Below, in pieces: positions 35,866-43,982 of a DNA stretch of 64,000 nucleotides. Below the pieces are notes generated by a model. That model saw nothing but the letters and a program-made list of their open reading frames with translations. It was not told the DNA's origin and did no database searches. Positions within the stretch are counted from its first letter, which is position 1; the number at the start of each line of letters is the position of its first letter. Made by a program: the position numbers and the translations under genes. Source of the stretch: Paenibacillus gyeongsangnamensis (GTDB taxonomy: Bacteria; Bacillota; Bacilli; Paenibacillales; NBRC-103111). Location: the NCBI RefSeq assembly GCF_027533625.1, contig NZ_JAQAGZ010000019.1:62001-126000 (forward strand). Direction: 5' to 3'.

Positions 35866-36018
35866 GGCCTATACGGAGAGCATCCGACGGCCGCTTATGA
35901 GCCGCTGCGGAACCATCCGGAGGTTACGCCGCTCATCTCGCTTATCGTCTATCAGCACCATGAGGTGCTGAGCGAGGCGGGCTACCCTCGAAGCTTGCGC
36001 AGCGGAGAAGTGCTTTGA
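35866..36018 (+). pseudogene. Remnant of an HD-GYP-type domain
   Basis: Plus-strand reading between two stops contains YGEHPTAAYEPLRNHPEV, then IVYQHHEVLSEAGYP, resembling the HPE...QHHE...GYP core of HD-GYP phosphodiesterases. No start, no N-terminal part, and a stop soon after. A decayed fragment. Confidence 0.5.
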
Positions 36019-36264
36019 GCAAGCACAGTTGAACGGACAGCTCGTCTTGGCGAACGAGGACCAATCCTTCGATGTTCCTAAAGCCGTAGCGGCCGCCGAT
36101 GATTCGCCACCTAAATCATTGCTGCCGTTAACGTTCACGCTCATCAAGCCCTCCGCATATAAAACGAGCGCCAGTCCCATCAACCGCAAGTGGGGATTGG
36201 CCGCATCGCGCTGCAACATAATAAAGGCCGAACTACCAAACAAAGCCAAAATTAATCCATTGCA
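36019..36264 (-). pseudogene. Possible remnant of a small membrane protein
   Basis: The minus strand reads LILALFGSSAFIMLQRD, then LRLMGLALVLYAEGLMSV, two hydrophobic helices, without a ribosome site. The frame continues antisense to the HD-GYP fragment, which is unlikely to be coding. Together with the preceding entry this accounts for the long gene-poor stretch 35766-36352. Confidence 0.25.
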
Positions 36265-36301
36265 GCACCATCAAGCGGAATGTTCTCTACTTGCTCCAGG
36301 C

Positions 36302-36337
36302 AAAAAAATCCCCGCTGGCCGCTCGGCTAGCAGGGAT
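36302..36337 (-). terminator. Terminator of the MerR-CMD-NIPSNAP operon
   Basis: Minus strand ATCCCTGCTAGCC / GGCCAGCGGGGAT stem followed by TTTTTTTG. Confidence 0.8.
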
Positions 36338-36352
36338 AGGTGCGCTCAACGC

Positions 36353-36673
36353 TTACGCTTCATGTTGAAAATAATCGGCCCGATGCATATAGATCTCCTC
36401 GATCTTCTTGACGATCGGACCGTTTGCTTCCGACCTCATCTTCACTTCGCTCCACTCCGGGTCCTTCCTGAACAGATCCCACTGACGGTTCCGTTCCTCC
36501 ATATCGGCGTATTCCATCGTGTAATACAGCTTAGGCTCATTCCGGTCTACCCAGAAGTTCGTCACCTTCATGCCCAGCCGCTTAAAAATGTGGAGCGTAT
36601 GATTCGAGAAGCGCTCATGGATGGCATCCATTCGTTCCGGATAAATGGTGTAGATTCGAAGCTCGGTCAGCAT
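36353..36673 (-). CDS. NIPSNAP family protein
   Basis: A 106-residue ferredoxin-fold protein beginning MLTELRIYTIYPERMDAI, with FWVDRNEPKLYYTMEYADMEER. Function of bacterial NIPSNAPs is unclear; they often sit near oxidoreductases or decarboxylases. The ATG at 36673 has GGGAGGG about 7 nt upstream. Last gene after MerR and CMD genes, same strand. Confidence 0.82.
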   Translation of the reverse strand: MLTELRIYTIYPERMDAIHERFSNHTLHIFKRLGMKVTNFWVDRNEPKLYYTMEYADMEERNRQWDLFRKDPEWSEVKMRSEANGPIVKKIEEIYMHRADYFQHEA

Positions 36674-36736
36674 ATGGTTTCCCTCCCAGCCTTTTTTCAT
36701 AGACCCATCATAAGCCATTCGGCCGCTCGGTTCAAT

Positions 36737-37504
36737 CTACGTCATGAACACATTTCGCGCAACATGAACGGCGTTAATCGTCTTGGGGATGCCAACATAG
36801 GGTGCACACTGGAGCAAAGCCTCCATCACCTGCTGCTCGGTCAGGCCTACGCGAATGGCGGCATTCAGATGAACCTGCAGCTGCGGTTCGCATCCCCCTT
36901 GGGCCGTTAAGGCGGCTATAGTGACAAGCTGGCGCTGCTTCACATCCAGTACGGACCGGCTGTAGATTTCCCCGAAGGTGAATTCCACGATCTGCTCCAC
37001 GAGCCTTGGAGCCATCGTTTGCAGCGACTGTACGACCGCTTCTCCGTGTTCGCCGTCGATTTCCTCCAGCTTCTTGAGGCCTCTCTCCCGTCTTGCCTGG
37101 ACGTGATCCTCCAGTTCATCCTCTACGCGGACTTCGATCCCCCGCTCCGCAAAGACCTGCTTCGCCGCACCGATGGCATTCAGTGCGCGTGGGAAGCCGC
37201 AGAATGGAATGCAGTGAGTGGCGATTTCAACCGCCTCCTCCGGCATAAGCCCCGCCTTCAAGCCGAAACCGATATGCCACTTCAGCTGATTCGGGCAATC
37301 GCCCAGCGAGATTAGCGCCGAGATAATGACCAATTCCCGCTGCGCATAGGTGAGTGCCGGATCGCTGAATAATTGCCCGAACACTTCCACAATGTATCGA
37401 CCGATATGCGGAGACATCTCCTGCAGGCTAAGAAGGACTCCTTGAATGGCTTCTTCGTCAATACCGTGCAGCAGGCTTCTCCCGATGTCATAGGTTGGGT
37501 TCAT
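36737..37504 (-). CDS. Carboxymuconolactone decarboxylase family protein (two domains)
   Basis: A 255-residue protein with two CMD/AhpD-like repeats: the first with LGDCPNQLKWHIGFGLKAG (about residue 70), the second with QGGCEPQLQVHLNAA (about 200). Such proteins are gamma-carboxymuconolactone decarboxylases or thiol peroxidase-like. Each repeat keeps a single Cys and His rather than a CxxC, arguing against an AhpD peroxidase. Overlaps the MerR gene by 4 bp. Confidence 0.85.
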   Translation of the reverse strand: MNPTYDIGRSLLHGIDEEAIQGVLLSLQEMSPHIGRYIVEVFGQLFSDPALTYAQRELVIISALISLGDCPNQLKWHIGFGLKAGLMPEEAVEIATHCIPFCGFPRALNAIGAAKQVFAERGIEVRVEDELEDHVQARRERGLKKLEEIDGEHGEAVVQSLQTMAPRLVEQIVEFTFGEIYSRSVLDVKQRQLVTIAALTAQGGCEPQLQVHLNAAIRVGLTEQQVMEALLQCAPYVGIPKTINAVHVARNVFMT

Positions 37505-37896
37505 GGCCGCTCCTCCTCCCGCTTTTCATTTTCTTCCTCCCACTCCCGGTAAATCCTGATTTTCTCATGAATCGCCGCATGATGCTCCTGAAGCTTCCCG
37601 ATCTGTTCGGCCAGCTTGCTCCTATGAGCTTCAAGCAGCACCCTTCTTTCCTTCGTTGTTGAGGCGCCCTGTCTTCTTAGCTCGGCAATCTGCTGCATCT
37701 GCCGAATGCTCATCCCCGTAGCCCGAAGCCTGACCAAAAAACGAATCCAGGCCAGGTCGGCTTCGGAATAGAGGCGGCGGCCGTTTGGGCCTCTCGTAAT
37801 AGCATGAATCAGACCGTTCTTCTCGTAGTAACGCAGGGTATACGCTGTAATTCCGGTTAACTCGGCAATGGATTGAATGCTTAAGTAAGGTTCCAT
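37501..37896 (-). CDS. MerR-family regulator (leaderless)
   Basis: A 131-residue MerR protein: LSIQSIAELTGITAYTLRYYEKNGLI, cited in part as ITAYTLRYYEKNGLI; then a C-terminal coiled coil with acidic end. First gene of the CMD operon. The -10 box lies 7-12 nt before the start codon, so the message probably begins at or near the ATG with no ribosome site. Regulates its own operon via the palindrome in its promoter. Confidence 0.88.
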   Translation of the reverse strand: MEPYLSIQSIAELTGITAYTLRYYEKNGLIHAITRGPNGRRLYSEADLAWIRFLVRLRATGMSIRQMQQIAELRRQGASTTKERRVLLEAHRSKLAEQIGKLQEHHAAIHEKIRIYREWEEENEKREEERP

Positions 37897-37902
37897 ACCG
37901 TC

Positions 37903-37933
37903 AGTTTACATCTTAGAGCGCGCTCTAAGTCAA
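37903..37933 (-). promoter_or_regulatory. MerR-type promoter with 19-bp spacer and palindrome
   Basis: Minus strand TTGACT (plus 37928-37933), 19 bp, TAAACT (plus 37903-37908). The perfect palindrome CTTAGAGCGCGCTCTAAG (37912-37929) fills the spacer. The long spacer is the known hallmark of promoters activated by MerR-type DNA distortion. Confidence 0.8.
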
Positions 37934-38029
37934 GAAGAAAACCGCTGCCCCCCTAACGCACGAGAAACTTAAACATCGGCAAGGAAACAATCAGGTTGCG
38001 GCCTTATGTCCCTTTACACACAAAAATAA

Positions 38030-38046
38030 GGGGCCGATTCGGCCCC
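38030..38046 (-). terminator. GGGGCCGA / TCGGCCCC hairpin
   Basis: Perfect 8-bp stem followed on the minus strand by TTATTTTTG. It would end minus-strand transcription arriving from the 38.1-kb repeat or ABC operon side. Confidence 0.55.
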
Positions 38047-38093
38047 ACAGAGTGCCCTAGAAAGTGATTTTTGACAAGAATATAGATACATAC

Positions 38094-38213
38094 GGGGGGT
38101 ATATACTGGAGGAGCGATAGCGTTCGCCTTTGTCTGCGGGAAATACCCGCTGCTAAGAGCTTCGAAAAAAATTTCCTGCAGACAACAGCGACGGAAGTAG
38201 ATACCCCACCCCA
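38094..38213. repeat. Large 120-bp inverted-repeat structure
   Basis: Inner arms TTGTCTGCGGGAAAT (38130-38144) and ATTTCCTGCAGACAA (38171-38185) match at 14 of 15 positions. Outer arms GGGGTATATACT (38096-38107) and AGTAGATACCCC (38197-38208) also pair, with one mismatch. No reading frame. It lies in a 504-bp gene-free stretch (37897-38400) and looks like a dispersed palindromic repeat. Confidence 0.6.
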
Positions 38214-38261
38214 CTCGTAACATCTATTACCTCAATTTCGGCCGTGGCTGTTATCTGTCAG

Positions 38262-38312
38262 AAAAGCAACGAGGGTAATCCCTCGGAGCTGACTCCGTCA
38301 AGACTACCCTCG
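38262..38312 (-). terminator. Terminator of the Fe(III)-type ABC operon
   Basis: Minus strand CGAGGGTA / TACCCTCG stem with internal CGGAGTCAGCTCCG, followed by TTGCTTTT. Confidence 0.7.
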
Positions 38313-38400
38313 CAATGCTATGGATTCTCGGGAACGGCCGCAATCACTATGGCTGCCTGGAAGCTGTACACAATGAAGACAGTATCGCAGCAGCAGAAGT

Positions 38401-39447
38401 CTATAGCTGTTCGCTAGCCGGCAATTGAAGCGAGACCTTGTCGCGCAGGTGAAATTGCCGAGGGGAGCTGATCTCCCACTGGCCGTCCTCGGTGCGGATG
38501 TGATAATGGAATTCTTTCCCTTGAAACTGAACGTTCGTCACTTCGCCCGGAATGCCGGATGGGTCCGGGGAGTCAAGCTGAAACTGGTCGGGCCGGACCG
38601 GGTACAACCCGCATGATTTAAAATACTCGGCGACGCGGCTTCCCTGCCACTCCACGGAGCCATCCGCGCCCGCCGGTACAAATCGATCATGATTCCAGCG
38701 CCCGCGGATCAGGTTGGCCTTTGATACGAATTTGGCGACAAATTCGGTCTGCGGGCGCAGGTAAATGTCCTGCGGCGCGCCGATTTGCTCGATCCCCCCG
38801 TCCTTCATGACGACAATCCGGTCCGCCATGGCGAGCGCTTCGCTCTGGTCGTGCGTCACGTACACGATGGACGTTCCGGTTTGCCGGTGAATGGATTGAA
38901 TCTCGCGGCGCATATCCATGCGCAGCATCGCATCCAGGCTGCTGAGCGGCTCGTCCATCAGCAGCAGCGACGGCTCCGAAGCGATCGCTCTAGCGATCGC
39001 CACCCGCTGCTTCTGCCCGCCGGACAGCTCGTGCGGCATGCGGGTTCCGTGCTGCGACAAGCCAACCATCTGCAGCACGCTCGCGATCCTCTCTTGCTCC
39101 TTATCGCGAATATGGGCCGGAGTCTCCTGATGGTGACGAATCGGGAACCGAACGTGTTCCGTCACATTCATATGCGGCCAGAGGGCGAACGACTGAAACA
39201 CCATGCCGATGTGACGTTTCTCCGGCGGCAAGCTGAAGCCCGGCTTCGCCGCCACTTGCCGGTTCATGCGGATTTCGCCCGTTGTCGGCTGCTCGAAGCC
39301 TGCAAGCAGGCGCAGCAGGGTTGTCTTGCCGCAGCCGGAAGGGCCCAGAATGGCGATGAATTCGCCCTTCTCTATCGTTAAATTCAAGGATTTCAGCGCT
39401 TGGAAGGTTCCGAATGTTTTGCTGACTTCCGTCAATTGAATGCTCAT
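38401..39447 (-). CDS. ABC transporter ATP-binding protein (Fe(III)/FbpC class)
   Basis: A 348-residue ATPase: Walker A GPSGCGKTT, Q-loop FQSFALWPH, signature LSGGQKQR, Walker B LLLMDEPLSSLD, VTHDQSEAL, and a C-terminal TOBE domain. The ATG at 39447 overlaps the permease stop (4 bp). Part of a binding protein-permease-ATPase operon. Substrate may be iron(III) or another anion; the same architecture serves AEP at 9-13 kb. Confidence 0.88.
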   Translation of the reverse strand: MSIQLTEVSKTFGTFQALKSLNLTIEKGEFIAILGPSGCGKTTLLRLLAGFEQPTTGEIRMNRQVAAKPGFSLPPEKRHIGMVFQSFALWPHMNVTEHVRFPIRHHQETPAHIRDKEQERIASVLQMVGLSQHGTRMPHELSGGQKQRVAIARAIASEPSLLLMDEPLSSLDAMLRMDMRREIQSIHRQTGTSIVYVTHDQSEALAMADRIVVMKDGGIEQIGAPQDIYLRPQTEFVAKFVSKANLIRGRWNHDRFVPAGADGSVEWQGSRVAEYFKSCGLYPVRPDQFQLDSPDPSGIPGEVTNVQFQGKEFHYHIRTEDGQWEISSPRQFHLRDKVSLQLPASEQL

Positions 39448-41195
39448 GACGATTGAACTCCTTTTCTGGCTGAGAGCTTCCGGATAAGATGCAAGAGTCC
39501 CATACCCGCCATAATCAAAAGAACGATCAAGCTGGACAGCGCCGTGGAATACAGCGTGTTGCCGGCCTGCTCGAAGCCGAATATCGTAACCCCGATCGTT
39601 TGCGAGCCGCTCGACCATAAGAGCGCGGATACCGTAAGCTCCGTAAGCGCCGTCAGGAAGACGAGGAACGCGCCGCTGATCAGTCCCGGAAGCAGCAGCG
39701 GAAGCAGGATGAAAAACCACTTCTTCCAGAAACCGGCACCAAATATATGAGCCGCCTCTTCCATGGAAGGATCGATTTGGGTAAAGGCCGCGATTCCCGC
39801 TCTCACCTGCAGGATCATAAAACGACACACGTAAGCGATAAACAAAATGCGAATCGAGCCGTAAATGCCGGGATTCCAACCGGGGATGGGCTGCATCCAC
39901 GCGAGGATCATCGCAAGACCGAACACGATGCCAGGCAGCGTATAAGGAAGAGCAACGGCTAGCTCCGCCGACTTGGTCAGCCATGAGGGCCTGCGCACCC
40001 GCACGTAAGCTAGTAAAGAACCGATCACCAGGCAGATGACCAAGGTAACGATGGATAGCGTCAGACTATTCCGGATGGATTGCCACACCTTCGGGTTTTC
40101 CAGCAAAATGTAAGTATAATTGACAATCGTCATATTCGATGGCTGAAAAGGAAGCCCATATGCTCTTTTCAAGGAGATGGCCACCATGGACGCGATCGGG
40201 ACAACGGTAATGAACGCAAGGGACACCCACACGGCTGCTGTGACTGAAGTTCGGTGCCTCCCAAGCGCATAGCGCGGGCTATTATCCACAATCACGGTAT
40301 CGGTCGTTTTGATTTTTCGGACGGCAAGCCATTGCAAAAGCGTTCCGAGGATGGCGATCATCCCCAGCATGACGGATAAAGCGGCTCCTCTGGCGAAGGC
40401 GGAAGGGCCGAAGCCGATAATTTCTTCATAGATTAACGTGCTCAGAACGGATATATGTGCGGGAATGCCCAGGAACGCAGGGATTCCGAAGTTGTCGAGC
40501 GATGCCAGGAAAGCAAGCAAGCCGCCGGCGGTCAGACCGGGTAAAGCCAAGGGAAAGGTGACCAGGCGGAACGTTTTCCATTTTCCGGCGCCGCTGGCTC
40601 TTGTAGCCCACTCCAAATCGCGGGGTATCTTCCTCAGGATATCAACGGTCAGCAGATAAACAAGCGGGAAGTGGTGGATACCCATGACAAAAATGATGCC
40701 GCCGTAGCTGTACATGCTCCATGGCTTGGCGTCCGGGTTCAGCAGATGCAGCAGCTGGGCCGCGAGCCCCTGATTGCCCATGAAGGAAGACCAAGACAGC
40801 GTCAGAACATAAGACGGCAAAATAAAGGGAAGCAGCATCGCCATGTGCAGTGCTTTCTTGTGCTTCATGTCGGTGTAAGCCATCAGCCAGGCGGCCAGCA
40901 CGCCAAGCGCAACCGAGACGAGAGAAGAGCCGACGATAATGACGAACGTATCGTTCAATGTCTTCCACAGGCGGCTTTGCTGCAGCATCTCCGAGTAATG
41001 CGCAAACGTGAGACCGCCATTGCCCTGGATACTTAATACCGCGAGCTTACCGACCGGCAGCACGAAAAATATGAGCAGTAAGACGAGGGCAAGGCCTACC
41101 AATACTTGTTTCAAAAACAAAAGGGGACGGGAGAAAATGACGTATTTCTCCCCTTCCCCCTTCCTCTCAAGCTCAATCCGGTTGGAATCGATCAT
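39444..41195 (-). CDS. ABC transporter permease, fused two-domain (FbpB class)
   Basis: A 583-residue membrane protein with two permease domains and about twelve helices, a Fe(III)-type importer permease. Similar size and organisation to the AEP permease at 9112-10824 but clearly divergent. Coupled to the ATPase by a 4-bp overlap. Confidence 0.86.
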   Translation of the reverse strand: MIDSNRIELERKGEGEKYVIFSRPLLFLKQVLVGLALVLLLIFFVLPVGKLAVLSIQGNGGLTFAHYSEMLQQSRLWKTLNDTFVIIVGSSLVSVALGVLAAWLMAYTDMKHKKALHMAMLLPFILPSYVLTLSWSSFMGNQGLAAQLLHLLNPDAKPWSMYSYGGIIFVMGIHHFPLVYLLTVDILRKIPRDLEWATRASGAGKWKTFRLVTFPLALPGLTAGGLLAFLASLDNFGIPAFLGIPAHISVLSTLIYEEIIGFGPSAFARGAALSVMLGMIAILGTLLQWLAVRKIKTTDTVIVDNSPRYALGRHRTSVTAAVWVSLAFITVVPIASMVAISLKRAYGLPFQPSNMTIVNYTYILLENPKVWQSIRNSLTLSIVTLVICLVIGSLLAYVRVRRPSWLTKSAELAVALPYTLPGIVFGLAMILAWMQPIPGWNPGIYGSIRILFIAYVCRFMILQVRAGIAAFTQIDPSMEEAAHIFGAGFWKKWFFILLPLLLPGLISGAFLVFLTALTELTVSALLWSSGSQTIGVTIFGFEQAGNTLYSTALSSLIVLLIMAGMGLLHLIRKLSARKGVQSS

Positions 41196-41216
41196 AGTTT
41201 AAAGCGCTCCGCTTTC

Positions 41217-42275
41217 TTATTGTCCGAAGATGGAAGTGAACTGTTTTTTGTCCGCTTCGCGAGCTTCCGTCAGTTTGGAGATATCGGAAGAAAGCACTTT
41301 GAATTGATTGATGCTTTTAAGTCCTTTCGGCGCTTCCACACCTTCGCGGATCGGCGTGTAGCCGATGCTGGAAGCTAGCTTTTGGCCGTCTTCGGACAGT
41401 ACAAAGTCGACGAAGGCTTTAGCCGCTTTTTCGTTAGGCGCATTTTTCACAATGCCGATCGGCTCGGTAATGACCGGTACGCCTTCCGACGGGTAGACCA
41501 GTTCAATAGGGGAGCCTTTCGCTTTCTCGCGGGCTACCATAAAATCGACAACCATGCCGATCGGCTTCTCTCCGCCGGCTACGGCCTGCAGCACGGCGCC
41601 GTTTCCTTTGACGACGGAGATGTTGTTCGCCTTGAGGCCTTTGAGGTAGTCCCAACCGAATCCGTCCGTGCGGGAAAAGACGCCTACGTTATAAGCGGCA
41701 GCGCCGGAGTACAGCGGGCTTGGCATGATGCCGGCGTCTTTGGCATCCGCTGCGGCGAGCGCTTTCCACGAGGTCGGCAGCGTTTTTACTTTTTGCGTAT
41801 TGACGGCCAGTACGGTCGCCATCACTTTCGTCCCGGAGTAAGTGCCGTCCGGATCGACAAGATCTTTAGGGATTTTCGCCAGCTCGGGCGATTTATAGGA
41901 GGCCAGCAAGTTTTGCTTCTTCAAGCCCTCGAACGTAACGGAGTCGGCCAGCAGGAGCACATCGGCCTGCACTTTGCCGGCCTGGTTCTCCGCTTGCAGC
42001 TTGGCGGTAACTTCTTCGGTGCCGGAACGGAAGCTTTCCACCTTCACATCGGGATATTTCTTATTGAAAGCCGCAACCAGCTTCGTGACATCTTCTTCCG
42101 GCTGAGACGTGTAGAACGATAATTTGCCCGAAAGCGCAGCCGTATCCTGCTTAGGCGTTTCTTGCTTAGGAGCCGCCCCGGTTCCCTGGCTAGCCGACGG
42201 TTGTCCGCTTGTCCCGCAGCCGCTAAATACGAGCAGTGCCGTCAAGCTCATCAATATTGACCCTTTTCTAATCAT
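41217..42275 (-). CDS. ABC transporter substrate-binding lipoprotein (Fe(III)-type)
   Basis: A 352-residue lipoprotein with lipobox VFSGC and a Gln/Lys-rich linker, then LSFYTSQPEEDVTKLVAAF and ADVLLLADSVTF, the class 1 Fe(III)-type extracellular solute-binding fold. First gene of the operon. No convincing Fur box seen upstream, so iron as substrate is uncertain. Confidence 0.85.
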   Translation of the reverse strand: MIRKGSILMSLTALLVFSGCGTSGQPSASQGTGAAPKQETPKQDTAALSGKLSFYTSQPEEDVTKLVAAFNKKYPDVKVESFRSGTEEVTAKLQAENQAGKVQADVLLLADSVTFEGLKKQNLLASYKSPELAKIPKDLVDPDGTYSGTKVMATVLAVNTQKVKTLPTSWKALAAADAKDAGIMPSPLYSGAAAYNVGVFSRTDGFGWDYLKGLKANNISVVKGNGAVLQAVAGGEKPIGMVVDFMVAREKAKGSPIELVYPSEGVPVITEPIGIVKNAPNEKAAKAFVDFVLSEDGQKLASSIGYTPIREGVEAPKGLKSINQFKVLSSDISKLTEAREADKKQFTSIFGQ

Positions 42276-42393
42276 GACGATTCTCTCCCTACGTTATGTA
42301 TTTTGGTTTGTCTACGTTTTATTATAAAAAAGCTCTGTCAACATCCTGTTAACTTGGATGTCGACATTTGTAAACACGTGCAAGGTCGAGCAA

Positions 42394-42424
42394 ACAAAAA
42401 AGAGTCCTCCGCGATCGAGGACCC
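42394..42424 (-). terminator. Terminator of the NUDIX gene
   Basis: Minus strand GTCCTC-GATCGCG-GAGGAC stem followed by TCTTTTTTG. Confidence 0.75.
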
Positions 42425-42460
42425 TTCATCAACTTTTTCATCGCATCCGGCCAGCCTACT

Positions 42461-42862
42461 CTACGAAAGCAAATGCATGGCACGTAATTTTTCAAAAATG
42501 ATTTGGTTAACAGGGGATACGCGTTCCCGGTCATTATAGGTTAGCCAGACCAATTCCTCTATTTCGGAAGCCGGACTCAGCTCTCCTTCGAAATCCGCCG
42601 TATAACAAGCCATTTTGACCAGAACGCCTTCCGATTTGCCATGGGCCTGAGCTTCGAACGTTCCGAAATACGAGATGGTCTCGGGCTTGATTCGAACGGA
42701 TAATTCCTCCTCTATTTCTCGTAAAAGAGTGTCGGCATCCGTTTCACCGGGCTCCCTTTTTCCTCCGGGCAAATAATAAATATCTTTTCCTTTGGAGCGG
42801 GCGCCTAATATTTGACCATGAACAATATAGATCCATGCAATCTTATCAATGACGGTTGTCAT
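42461..42862 (-). CDS. NUDIX hydrolase
   Basis: A 133-residue protein with a complete Nudix box, GGKREPGETDADTLLREI followed by EEEL. Hydrolyses nucleoside diphosphates linked to another moiety; substrate unknown. The ATG at 42862 has AGGGGG about 7 nt upstream. Single gene. Confidence 0.88.
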   Translation of the reverse strand: MTTVIDKIAWIYIVHGQILGARSKGKDIYYLPGGKREPGETDADTLLREIEEELSVRIKPETISYFGTFEAQAHGKSEGVLVKMACYTADFEGELSPASEIEELVWLTYNDRERVSPVNQIIFEKLRAMHLLS

Positions 42863-42965
42863 CTCATTCCCCCTCATTTTTCTAGAATTATAGCATTAGC
42901 AGTTCCATCTTCAAAATTGCTTCGCTTCTTCCCAAGCTTAGCTATAAAGTCATTCTATATTTAAG

Positions 42966-42994
42966 TTGACACTTAATTAAGTATATGCTAAATT
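42966..42994 (+). promoter_or_regulatory. Promoter and operator of the ArsR-SRPBCC operon
   Basis: TTGACA (42966-42971), 17 bp, TAAATT (42989-42994). The perfect palindrome ACTTAATTAAGT (42970-42981) starts at the edge of the -35 and is the likely ArsR operator. The expected transcription start coincides with the ATG at 43001. Confidence 0.7.
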
Positions 42995-43000
42995 AATGAC

Positions 43001-43330
43001 ATGATCGATAGAGCCATCCATGCATTAACGGAACCCAGGCGCAGAGATATTTTACATCTCGTCCGTGATGGAGAACTGACCTCCAGCGCCATTGCGTCGC
43101 ATTTTGATATCTCGGCGCCGGCCATTTCCCAGCATCTTAAAGTTCTTGAAGAAGCCGGGCTCGTCGTGGTTAGGCGGGCGGGTACGAAACGATTCTACGG
43201 CATAAGGAGGGAAGGATTCGCCGAATTGAAGCAGTATATCGAGAGCTTCTGGGATGACAGCCTGATGAAGTTGAAAGAAGCCGCGGAACAGGAAGAAAGG
43301 AGAAAGCATGAATCCAATCAGCAGCAGTGA
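43001..43330 (+). CDS. ArsR-family regulator (probably leaderless)
   Basis: A 109-residue winged helix protein: LTEPRRRDILHLVRDGELT, then FDISAPAISQHLKVLEEAG as recognition helix, ending in a Glu/Lys-rich tail. No metal-site Cys. No ribosome site precedes the ATG, and the -10 ends 6 nt before it, so the message is likely leaderless. Overlaps the following SRPBCC gene by 23 bp. Confidence 0.87.
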   Translation: MIDRAIHALTEPRRRDILHLVRDGELTSSAIASHFDISAPAISQHLKVLEEAGLVVVRRAGTKRFYGIRREGFAELKQYIESFWDDSLMKLKEAAEQEERRKHESNQQQ

Positions 43331-43766
43331 TGTGATCACGAAAGAAATTTTTATCGAATGCCGTCCGGAAACGTTATTCTCGTTCTTTACCGACCCCGAC
43401 AAATTGGTTCGTTGGATGGGACGCCACGTTCTTCTCGAGCCAAGCATCGGCGGCAAATACCGAATCGATGTCAACGGAAACGACATTGCGACGGGTGAGT
43501 ATAAAGAAATCGTCCCGAACGAGAAAATCGTTATGACATGGGGCTGGGAAAAGTCGAAGCTTGTACCGCCGGGATCGAGTACCGTTGAGTTCAAGCTGGC
43601 ACCCAAAGATAACGGCACCCTTTTAGTATTGACTCATTACGGTTTGCCCGTCACGGAAATCGCATCCCATCAGCAGGGATGGACGCATTACATGGATCGC
43701 TTGCAAATGCTGGCGCAAGGGCAAGATCCGGGCCTCGACCCTTGGTCAGAACAGCCTATGCATTAA
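43308..43766 (+). CDS. SRPBCC (AHSA1-like) domain protein
   Basis: A 152-residue START-fold protein: IFIECRPETLFSFFTDP, RWMGRHVLLEP, VMTWGWE. The ArsR-SRPBCC pairing is common in Bacillales. GAAAGGAG precedes the ATG inside the regulator gene. Ligand unknown. Confidence 0.87.
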   Translation: MNPISSSDVITKEIFIECRPETLFSFFTDPDKLVRWMGRHVLLEPSIGGKYRIDVNGNDIATGEYKEIVPNEKIVMTWGWEKSKLVPPGSSTVEFKLAPKDNGTLLVLTHYGLPVTEIASHQQGWTHYMDRLQMLAQGQDPGLDPWSEQPMH

Positions 43767-43800
43767 CCGATAAAACCATATAAAGGAGACTTCCCAACAT

Positions 43801-43980
43801 ATGACTACACTTTCTTGCAACTGCGGATTTTCCGTAACGGACGAAAATAAATATAAAGTAGAAGCTGCGGTGTGGCATCATGCCATCCACGATCACGCCG
43901 ATATGTTGAAAAGCATGACCGTTGACATGCTGGAGCAATGGTTAATGAATAAGGACGAGCAGCTGAAGGCAGGTGCGTAA
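43801..43980 (+). CDS. DUF1059-like small protein
   Basis: A 59-residue protein starting MTTLSCNCGFSVTDENKYKV, with WHHAIHDHADML in the middle. The CxCG start and the following His/Asp-rich helix resemble DUF1059. AAAGGAG lies 10 nt before the ATG. The next gene starts 2 nt after its stop, so it belongs to the operon. Four to five His and two Cys suggest metal binding (inference). Confidence 0.75.
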   Translation: MTTLSCNCGFSVTDENKYKVEAAVWHHAIHDHADMLKSMTVDMLEQWLMNKDEQLKAGA

Positions 43981-43982
43981 CG

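Noticed and set aside
36029..36910. A 293-codon plus-strand frame opposite the NIPSNAP and CMD genes
   Set aside because: Shadow of two real genes on the minus strand and crosses their terminator.
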